DNA of 14,045 bases from positions 1 to 14,045 of the forward strand of contig DKQU01000004.1 in assembly GCA_002471865.1 (NCBI GenBank), read 5' to 3'. A model generated the notes under the pieces. It ran no database searches and was not told the origin of the DNA. It saw only the letters and a program-made list of their open reading frames with translations. Numbering within the stretch: position 1 is the stretch's first letter; the number at the start of each line of letters is the position of its first letter. Made by a program: the position numbers and the translations under genes. This DNA comes from Fidelibacterota bacterium UBA7300. GTDB taxonomy: Bacteria; Fidelibacterota; Marinisomatia; Marinisomatales; UBA2128. This document shows positions 1-5,122 of the stretch, in pieces.

Positions 1-34
1 CGGGAGTGATATAATATTTAATGTAGTGATACAA
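1..34 (-). CDS. Possible start of a minus-strand gene, cut by the window edge
   Basis: On the minus strand an AGGAGG Shine-Dalgarno sequence (plus-strand 41-46) lies 6 bases before a TTG codon at 34-32. The frame stays open for the 11 codons to the window edge and would encode M-Y-H-Y-I-K-Y-Y-I-T-P. AGGAGG followed by a non-ATG start is also seen at skp, and lpxD uses TTG, so this genome does use such starts. The gene would lie 113 bases downstream of the MFS exporter on the same strand. The visible part is too short to identify a product, and chance occurrence is quite possible. Confidence 0.3.
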   Translation of the reverse strand, partial: MYHYIKYYITP

Positions 35-40
35 AGGGAT

Positions 41-46
41 CCTCCT
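41..46 (-). promoter_or_regulatory. Shine-Dalgarno sequence for a possible minus-strand gene
   Basis: The plus strand reads CCTCCT, so the minus strand reads AGGAGG, a perfect ribosome-binding core. It lies 6 bases upstream of a TTG at 34-32. This is the only evidence that a gene runs off the left edge. Confidence 0.35.
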
Positions 47-147
47 GAAGTGATCTGGCGGAATATAAGAAAAGTGACTGAATCATGTCCATTATTTTAG
101 CTGAGATTGAATTTCCACCACCTTCTAATCGGCGGTTTCCTTATTAG

Positions 148-1410
148 TTACCTAGCCAGCTCTTCCATTTTCATCATCCCACGGCTGCTCATTCCAATCA
201 CTCCGCACAGTGCTGCTCCCAATCCAATCACCAGGAAGATTGTGCTGATGGGGACAACTTCCGCCAGCGGTCCTACGAGTCCGGCAGAGAGGGCCGTAAA
301 GCCGATGACTGACATGTTTACCATTGAAAATACTCGACTTCTCAGGCGATCAGGTACAACGTTTTGGATAATGGTCGTCCGGGAGACGGTGATCAATGGA
401 ATCCCGATACCGTGGATAAAGAGGAGTATTTTGGTCGCTTCGTAATTGCCGATGTAATAGAGCAGACTGTATGTAAGTCCGTCCATGACCATTCCCCAAA
501 AAAGCAGTCGGCTTCGGCTTATCTCTTTTCCAAAACGCCAGATAAAGAGCGAGCCGGCCAGCATTCCTCCGGCCATATGTGCTTCTATAATAGCGTAAGC
601 TCCGAAATCAAGCTTCAGTACTTCCCTGACGAATATGGGTGTCCCCACCATGGCAGGTCCCATGATGAAAAGGTTGTTCATTGCGGTGAGTATAAGCAAC
701 CCTGCCAGCGCACCCTTTTTTCTGACAAATTGCAAACCTTCTTTAAGCTGATGAATGTGAGTGGTAGGTTCTTTTTCCTGCCGGATCGTAATGTGTTTCT
801 TCGAAATGAGTGCGATGCAGATCATGCTCACAGAGAAACTGACCGCGTCGATGGTGAAAAGGTGATTAAGACCCACCCAGGCGAACAGCGCTCCTGCCAG
901 CACGGGACCGGACAAATGAGCGAGCTGGCCTGAAGTGGAAATAAAGGCGTTGGTTGAAGTGAGCTGTTCAGGTTTGACAAGACTTGGTATTAAAGCATCC
1001 CGGGCGGGGTAGAAGAGGGTACCGAATGTTGAGACTGTAAATGCGATGATGCCGATGATGAGGGGCTCTGTTCCGCCATTCAGTAGATAAACCACCAGCA
1101 AGCCCACAAACAGCATTCTGGCGCCGTCAGAAAATATCATGACGCCTCTCCGGTCGAATCTGTCACCTATGACACCGGCCATTAGGCTGAACAGTATCGC
1201 CGGCAGATAGGCACTTACGGCGACCAGTGATGTTAAGGTCTTGGAACCGGTCAGTTCCAATATTAGCCACGGTAGAGAAATCTGATAGATTGCATCTCCG
1301 GCGTGGGAAATTATATGTCCCATCCATAGAAGCATGATGGGTTTATTAACTCTATTCCTGCTTTTTCTTTTATTCTGCATTAAGTGAAATTTGTATCCGA
1401 AGTGATTCAT
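148..1410 (-). CDS. MFS-type multidrug/siderophore exporter (MFS_3, EntS-like)
   Basis: This 420-residue polytopic membrane protein of the major facilitator superfamily probably exports a small molecule across the inner membrane by proton antiport. The N-terminal half starts with a basic stretch and then an LLWMGHIISHAGDAIYQISL segment, typical of TM1 in the MFS_3 group. After TM2 comes GDRFDRRGVMIFSD, a form of the MFS motif A loop. Hydrophobic segments suitable for about 12 helices follow. A charged central loop (around EKEPTTHIHQLKEG) separates the two six-helix halves. The start is uncertain: the first Met (1410) and a second Met ten residues on (1380) both lack a clear Shine-Dalgarno. 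The gene is divergent from the ferredoxin gene across a 143-base gap. The substrate cannot be told from sequence, and no cognate biosynthesis genes are nearby. Longer plus-strand frames inside it are antisense shadows. Confidence 0.88.
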   Translation of the reverse strand: MNHFGYKFHLMQNKRKSRNRVNKPIMLLWMGHIISHAGDAIYQISLPWLILELTGSKTLTSLVAVSAYLPAILFSLMAGVIGDRFDRRGVMIFSDGARMLFVGLLVVYLLNGGTEPLIIGIIAFTVSTFGTLFYPARDALIPSLVKPEQLTSTNAFISTSGQLAHLSGPVLAGALFAWVGLNHLFTIDAVSFSVSMICIALISKKHITIRQEKEPTTHIHQLKEGLQFVRKKGALAGLLILTAMNNLFIMGPAMVGTPIFVREVLKLDFGAYAIIEAHMAGGMLAGSLFIWRFGKEISRSRLLFWGMVMDGLTYSLLYYIGNYEATKILLFIHGIGIPLITVSRTTIIQNVVPDRLRSRVFSMVNMSVIGFTALSAGLVGPLAEVVPISTIFLVIGLGAALCGVIGMSSRGMMKMEELAR

Positions 1411-1504
1411 ATCAAATTGAAAATGATTAATAAGTTGTTATCTCTTTTTTATGAAAATGTTTTCGCATTTGCTGAGCGGAGGATTAAATTCCTTTGAATT
1501 TATT

Positions 1505-1522
1505 GGAGAGTTGTTACTCTCT
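1505..1522 (+). repeat. Short inverted repeat in the ferredoxin leader
   Basis: GAGAGT (1506-1511) and ACTCTC (1516-1521) are perfect reverse complements around a TGTT loop, and a G-T pair extends the stem to 7 bp. It ends 21 bases before the ferredoxin AGGAGG. It could be an operator half-site pair or a small leader hairpin. I found no convincing -35/-10 pair in the 143-base gap between the divergent genes. Confidence 0.3.
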
Positions 1523-1553
1523 GTTTGGATTAATAAATCAATAGGAGGAAGAG

Positions 1554-1841
1554 ATGACCTATATCATCTGTGAGCCTTGCGTTGGAGTTTGTGATACTGC
1601 ATGTGTTGATGTCTGTCCCGTAGATTGTATTCATCCCACAAAAGATGATTGGGAGGAAAAAGGATACGATGAAGATAACTTGGAAGGGAAGCAGCTTTTC
1701 ATAGATCCTGAAGAGTGTATTGATTGCGGCGCGTGTGAACCTGAATGCCCAGTCGAAGCTATCTTCGAGGAAAGTGAAGTTCCTGAAGAGTGGGATTCTT
1801 ATACAGATAAGAATTATGCCCACTTTGGGCAGTCCCGATAA
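1554..1841 (+). CDS. 7Fe-type (3Fe-4S/4Fe-4S) ferredoxin
   Basis: This is a 95-residue cytoplasmic electron carrier. It has ten cysteines: C6, C9, C13, C17, C21, C25, C55, C58, C61 and C65. The pattern C9-x7-C17-x3-CP followed by CIDCGACEPECP matches Thermus/Azotobacter-type 7Fe ferredoxins. There the 3Fe-4S cluster is held by the equivalents of C9, C17 and C65, and the 4Fe-4S cluster by C21, C55, C58 and C61. An acidic loop (about residues 28-48) separates the halves. C6, C13 and C25 would not be ligands in this model. C13 is one position later than the fourth ligand of an 8Fe ferredoxin, so 7Fe is favoured but 8Fe is not excluded. The start is set by AGGAGG at 1543-1548, 5 bases before ATG. 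The protein is acidic and ends in an EEWDSYTDKN-type tail common in this subfamily. A strong hairpin separates it from mrp. Confidence 0.93.
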   Translation: MTYIICEPCVGVCDTACVDVCPVDCIHPTKDDWEEKGYDEDNLEGKQLFIDPEECIDCGACEPECPVEAIFEESEVPEEWDSYTDKNYAHFGQSR

Positions 1842-1867
1842 GAGACAGGCGACATTCTTTATAATCT

Positions 1868-1902
1868 AGCGGTTGTTCTGATGAGCAGCCGCTCTTTATA
1901 TT
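1868..1902 (+). terminator. Hairpin, probable terminator or attenuator between ferredoxin and mrp
   Basis: Bases 1868-1878 pair with 1883-1893 over 11 uninterrupted positions (two of them G-T), with a TGAT loop. The stem is GC-rich at its base (AGCGG/CCGCT) and is followed by CTTTATATT, a weak U-tract. It lies 26 bases after the ferredoxin stop and 26 bases before mrp. The poor U-run suggests partial termination or an mRNA-stabilising stem rather than full termination. Confidence 0.55.
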
Positions 1903-1919
1903 CAGGTGGTTAAATTATC

Positions 1920-3068
1920 ATGACAATAGATGAGATTAGAGATTTACTGAAAGAGGTAAAATATCCCGGCTTCAGCAGAGATATTGTCTCTTTTGGCGTT
2001 GTTAAAGATATTAGTTTAGATAAGGATAAGGTTGAAGTTGACCTCAACGTAACCTCTCCGAGTGAGGAAACGCGCGGTGAGATCAAGTCGCAAGTGGAAG
2101 CAGTATTGACCAAAAGTGGCGGATTTTCAACAGTGGAAGTGACCTTATCCGGCGGCAGTCAAGCTTCCCCGCCGCAAAAGCCGGCAGCAGCCCCTGTTCC
2201 TGCGATTTCACTATCGGATGTCAAGCACACTATCGCCGTTGCCAGTGGCAAGGGCGGCGTAGGTAAATCAACTGTGGCAGTCAATCTTGCGGTGGGCCTG
2301 GCTCAGAAAGGTCACAAGGTCGGTTTGCTCGACCTCGATATTTACGGGCCCAGTCTCCCCGTTATAATGGGCGTCAACGAGCGCCCTATGATGACTCAAG
2401 AGAGAAAGTTAGTTCCTCTGGAAAAGCACGGACTCAAGCTCATGTCTTTCGGTTTTCTGACCGGAAATGATACACCGATAATCTGGCGAGGGCCCATGGT
2501 GTCGAGAATGACCGAACAGTTTTTTACAGATGTAACTTGGGGTGAACTGGATTACCTGATCATGGATCTCCCACCGGGGACGGGTGACATTCAGCTCACA
2601 CTTACCCAGCGTCTCCGTTTGGCCGGTGCCATCATTGTTACAACACCCCAGGATTTAGCAATTTCTGACGTGCGGAAAGGGGCCGATATGTTCGGCAAGG
2701 TCAATACTCCTCTTTTGGGGGTCGTGGAAAATATGTCAGGGTATGTACTGAGCGGTGTCGTTCGCGGTTCTGATAATCAACCCATTTCCAATGCCACCAT
2801 TTCCATCCCGGGTATGGACAAAACAAAGGAAGTGAAATCTTCGGATGACGGACAGTTCACTCTGGAAGTGGATCTCTTCAAACGAGGCGGTGGGCATGAA
2901 GAGAGCAATAGGCTCCATGTACCTCTATTGTGTGAAATTCCCATCTCTCTCGAATTAATGGAATCGTGTGATGAAGGTATCCCACTTATAATCAAGGATC
3001 CTGACTCACCTGCAGGAAGGGTGTTCGCGCAACTTGTTGAAAAGGTTGAAGAAATACTACCCGGCTGA
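1920..3068 (+). CDS. mrp: Mrp/ApbC-family P-loop ATPase with an inserted domain replacing CxxC
   Basis: This 382-residue cytoplasmic ATPase belongs to the Mrp/NBP35 family, whose members carry and deliver Fe-S clusters. Residues 1-78 form a MIP18/DUF59-type domain (YPGFSRDIVSFGVV), followed by a Pro/Ala linker at 82-95. The ATPase domain has a deviant Walker A, SGKGGVGKST, at 109-118 (K111 and K116). LLDLDIYGPSLP follows, then Walker B-like LIMDLPPGTGD and VVENMSG (268-274). In typical Mrp the next element is CPHCG, the cysteine pair that bridges a cluster between two subunits. Here residues 277-317 instead form an unrelated insert. The family sequence resumes at LFKRGGG and HVPLLCEIP. The only cysteines in the protein are C338 and C348. 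A GGTGG sequence lies about 10 bases before the ATG. The ferredoxin upstream and a 15-base gap to the next gene suggest loose operon linkage. Family assignment is firm, but function as a cluster carrier is doubtful. Confidence 0.93.
   Translation: MTIDEIRDLLKEVKYPGFSRDIVSFGVVKDISLDKDKVEVDLNVTSPSEETRGEIKSQVEAVLTKSGGFSTVEVTLSGGSQASPPQKPAAAPVPAISLSDVKHTIAVASGKGGVGKSTVAVNLAVGLAQKGHKVGLLDLDIYGPSLPVIMGVNERPMMTQERKLVPLEKHGLKLMSFGFLTGNDTPIIWRGPMVSRMTEQFFTDVTWGELDYLIMDLPPGTGDIQLTLTQRLRLAGAIIVTTPQDLAISDVRKGADMFGKVNTPLLGVVENMSGYVLSGVVRGSDNQPISNATISIPGMDKTKEVKSSDDGQFTLEVDLFKRGGGHEESNRLHVPLLCEIPISLELMESCDEGIPLIIKDPDSPAGRVFAQLVEKVEEILPG
2748..2870 (+). other. Insert in Mrp resembling a carboxypeptidase-regulatory-like domain
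   Basis: Mrp residues 277-317 run LSGVVRGSDNQPISNATISI and then a short charged turn to SSDDGQFTLEV. The order of motifs (SGxV, then QPIxxAxIxI, then a DGxFxLEV strand) is the hallmark of CarboxypepD_reg-like beta-sandwiches. Those are usually found at the N-terminus of TonB-dependent receptors and in secreted FCB proteins. The insert stands exactly where the CPxC knuckle is expected, and the reading frame and flanking motifs are intact. The segment is about 40 residues, shorter than a full 70-90 residue domain, so it may be a minimal beta-hairpin pair rather than a true homologue. Confidence 0.6.
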
Positions 3069-3083
3069 TCTGCTCTTTTGTAA

Positions 3084-3866
3084 ATGCTTCTAACTACGAT
3101 CTCGGTTCTCACATTTACACTGTTTGGTGCACTCTATCCTCTTTTCACATGGACGGTTAGGATGAATCAATTAAATCGAGGGTTTCATCGTATGACTCTC
3201 GGTTTAAGTTGTATTATTGGTGGTGTCGGTGTGGTTTTTGTATTCTTAATTCCTGCTATAGTCCCTGCGAATGTTCGCATAGGTGAAGTTGTATGGCTTG
3301 TCTCTCTTTTGGTAGTTACAGGATATTATTGGAATCAAGAGAGCATAAAAAAATGGGTGATTACGATTCCCTCGATTTTCGGTGTTATTGCGTTTTATCG
3401 AATTCTGTCTGAGCTCATTTCAGGAGATATTGAACTATTCATGATCTCACTTCTGGGTGGTTTTATTCTCTGCGGGGCACTTTTCTCCATGATTTTAGGT
3501 CATTGGTACCTCAATGTGGTTTCTCTACCCATCAGCATGCTAAAATCCACAGTAAAATTTCTGATTCTAATAGTTGCTTTAAGGTTTATTTGGGATATGA
3601 GATATATTTTTATGGGGGAAGTTCTATATAATGGCTTGCCCGTATCCATGACTCAATTTCTGCAAACGTTCGATGGGTTTTTCCTCATTTTCGCACTTTT
3701 CTTTGGGACACTTCTCCCTTTAATTCTTGGGATACTTACACTGAAGACTATCGCCATTCAATCCACTCAGTCAGCCACAGGTTTGCTTTATGTGATTGTC
3801 ATTTCTGTGGTCATGGCGGATCTGTTTTATAAATACTATCTAGTTCAGGCTGCATTGCCTTTATAA
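3084..3866 (+). CDS. Polytopic membrane protein of unknown function
   Basis: This 260-residue inner-membrane protein has about eight hydrophobic segments, at roughly 3-24, 38-60, 68-83, 92-110, 118-138, 153-170, 196-221 and 233-252. I do not recognise a named family. Two stretches look like conserved signatures: GHWYLN at 139-144, with a histidine that could bind metal or heme, and TQSATGLLYV at 228-237 before the last helix. There is no clear Shine-Dalgarno before the ATG. Mrp ends 15 bases upstream and the zinc-ribbon gene starts 1 base after the stop, so the three are probably co-transcribed. The base usage looks more AT-rich than mrp, as is normal for membrane proteins. Confidence 0.8.
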   Translation: MLLTTISVLTFTLFGALYPLFTWTVRMNQLNRGFHRMTLGLSCIIGGVGVVFVFLIPAIVPANVRIGEVVWLVSLLVVTGYYWNQESIKKWVITIPSIFGVIAFYRILSELISGDIELFMISLLGGFILCGALFSMILGHWYLNVVSLPISMLKSTVKFLILIVALRFIWDMRYIFMGEVLYNGLPVSMTQFLQTFDGFFLIFALFFGTLLPLILGILTLKTIAIQSTQSATGLLYVIVISVVMADLFYKYYLVQAALPL

Positions 3867-3867
3867 A

Positions 3868-4275
3868 ATGTCATTCTCAATTGGGAAGGAATGTGGCGAA
3901 TGCGGTCGGTATTATAAATCGAAAATATCAGAAAACTGTGAAGTGAGATGTTCTCACTGCGGCAAAGAGTCAGCAGACATCCCAGATGTTCATGAGATCT
4001 TTAACGCCTGTCCTTTTTGTCAAATGAAACAGTTCTATCGCAGAAAGGATTTTAATCAGCTGTTGGGATGTTCTTTCGTTTTAGTGGGAGCACTGTTGGT
4101 CCCATTTACATACGGTCTGAGTCTTCCGTTTCTCATTTTAATAGATTGGCTGATTTACAGACACGTTAGCGATATGGCTGTCTGTTACAGTTGCGGAGTC
4201 GAGTTTAGAGATATCACTCTTATTCCTGAGAAAATCATCGGCTTCGATCATCACACTGCTGAATTATATGAATGA
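3868..4275 (+). CDS. Small membrane protein with two zinc-ribbon-like units
   Basis: This 135-residue protein has four CxxC knuckles. The pairs C9/C12 and C28/C31 could form one N-terminal zinc ribbon. The pairs C48/C51 (CPFC) and C106/C109 (CYSC) could form a second. The second ribbon would be split by a hydrophobic hairpin (about 65-97) long enough to cross the membrane twice, which puts both halves on the same, probably cytoplasmic, face. No family is recognised. It starts 1 base after the stop of the preceding membrane-protein gene with no obvious ribosome-binding site, which suggests translational coupling and a shared task. An 82-base gap follows before uppS. Confidence 0.75.
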   Translation: MSFSIGKECGECGRYYKSKISENCEVRCSHCGKESADIPDVHEIFNACPFCQMKQFYRRKDFNQLLGCSFVLVGALLVPFTYGLSLPFLILIDWLIYRHVSDMAVCYSCGVEFRDITLIPEKIIGFDHHTAELYE

Positions 4276-4306
4276 TTGTATTGGCTGGACTTTGTTAAAG
4301 GGAAAC

Positions 4307-4335
4307 TTGACTATCGTGAAATCGACTCTTAACTT
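4307..4335 (+). promoter_or_regulatory. Candidate sigma70-type promoter ahead of uppS
   Basis: TTGACT (4307-4312) is followed after 17 bases by TAACTT (4330-4335). The -35 matches the consensus at five of six positions, but the -10 matches at only three. It sits in the only sizeable gap (4276-4357) upstream of the envelope cluster. The spacing is ideal, but FCB bacteria often use different promoter consensus sequences, so this is tentative. Confidence 0.3.
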
Positions 4336-4357
4336 TCTTGGCTAAGTAGATATTGTT

Positions 4358-5122
4358 ATGAAGGAAAAAGAATTACTTGATGCAATAGAATCAAATGGGA
4401 ACATTCCCAGGCATATCGCCATTATTATGGATGGTAACGGCAGATGGGCAAAATCAAAGTTCCTTCCGAGAGTCGCTGGCCACCGGGAAGGAATTAACTC
4501 TGTTCGTGTTATTACTGAGGCGTGTGGGGAATTGGAAGTAGAATACTTGACCCTCTACACGTTTTCTAAGGAGAACTGGGCCCGGCCGAAATCAGAAGTA
4601 TCAGCTTTAATGAAGCTACTTGTAGAGACGATTCGCAGAGAAATTGAAGACCTTATGAAAAATAATGTAAGACTGCATGTCATTGGTCATATGGAAGATC
4701 TCCCTGATGCACCCCGGGAAGCGCTTCAGGAAGGGATAGATATCTTGAAGAATAACACCGGTCTCAATCTTGTTTTGGCTCTGAATTATGGCGCCAGAGC
4801 TGAGATTCTGGATGCTTTTCTATCTGTCTGCATAGACATTGAAAAAGGGAAAATTACAATAGATGAACTGAACGAGATTTCATTTCCTAAATACCTCTAT
4901 ACAGCAGATATGCCGGATCCGGATATGGTTATTCGTACCAGTGGTGAATATCGCATCAGTAATTTCCTTCTATGGCAGATCGCTTACTCAGAGATTTACT
5001 TTACTCCGGTTTTCTGGCCGGCTTTTCGAAGACCCGAACTCTACGAAGCCATTATGGATTATCAGAATCGAGAAAGACGATTCGGAAAAGTGAGTCTGAA
5101 GAAATCAGAGGCTGAAAAGTGA
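4358..5122 (+). CDS. uppS: Undecaprenyl diphosphate synthase (cis-prenyltransferase)
   Basis: UppS condenses eight isopentenyl diphosphates in cis onto farnesyl diphosphate to make the C55 carrier for peptidoglycan and O-antigen. At 254 residues it has the usual length. The signature HIAIIMDGNGRWAK holds catalytic D25. GHREG is the next conserved block, and SKENWxRP forms part of the substrate tunnel. RTSGEYRISNFLLWQ begins at R193 and carries the diphosphate-binding arginines. FWPAFRRPEL is near the C-terminus. The region before the ATG has no clear Shine-Dalgarno. Its stop TGA overlaps the bamA start in a GTGA arrangement. In many bacteria uppS is followed by cdsA, but here bamA follows directly. 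Confidence 0.96.
   Translation: MKEKELLDAIESNGNIPRHIAIIMDGNGRWAKSKFLPRVAGHREGINSVRVITEACGELEVEYLTLYTFSKENWARPKSEVSALMKLLVETIRREIEDLMKNNVRLHVIGHMEDLPDAPREALQEGIDILKNNTGLNLVLALNYGARAEILDAFLSVCIDIEKGKITIDELNEISFPKYLYTADMPDPDMVIRTSGEYRISNFLLWQIAYSEIYFTPVFWPAFRRPELYEAIMDYQNRERRFGKVSLKKSEAEK

Noticed and set aside
7..15. A perfect extended -10 element (TG-A-TATAAT) on the plus strand
   Set aside because: No -35 can be seen because of the window edge, no plus-strand gene follows, and such AT-rich matches are common by chance.
107..445. A 112-codon plus-strand open frame opposite the end of the MFS gene
   Set aside because: It overlaps the transporter almost wholly. Its apparent hydrophobic start is a mirror of non-coding sequence, and the composition is not protein-like.
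364..933. A 189-codon plus-strand open frame opposite the MFS gene
   Set aside because: It is antisense to a clear transporter, is rich in His, Ser, Arg and Cys without domain pattern, and has no ribosome-binding site.
2777..3112. Minus-strand open frames opposite the mrp insert and C-terminus (2777-3112 and 2736-2918)
   Set aside because: I checked whether the mrp insert could be an independent antisense gene. The sense frame is continuous and flanked by intact Mrp motifs, and the antisense products have no recognisable features.
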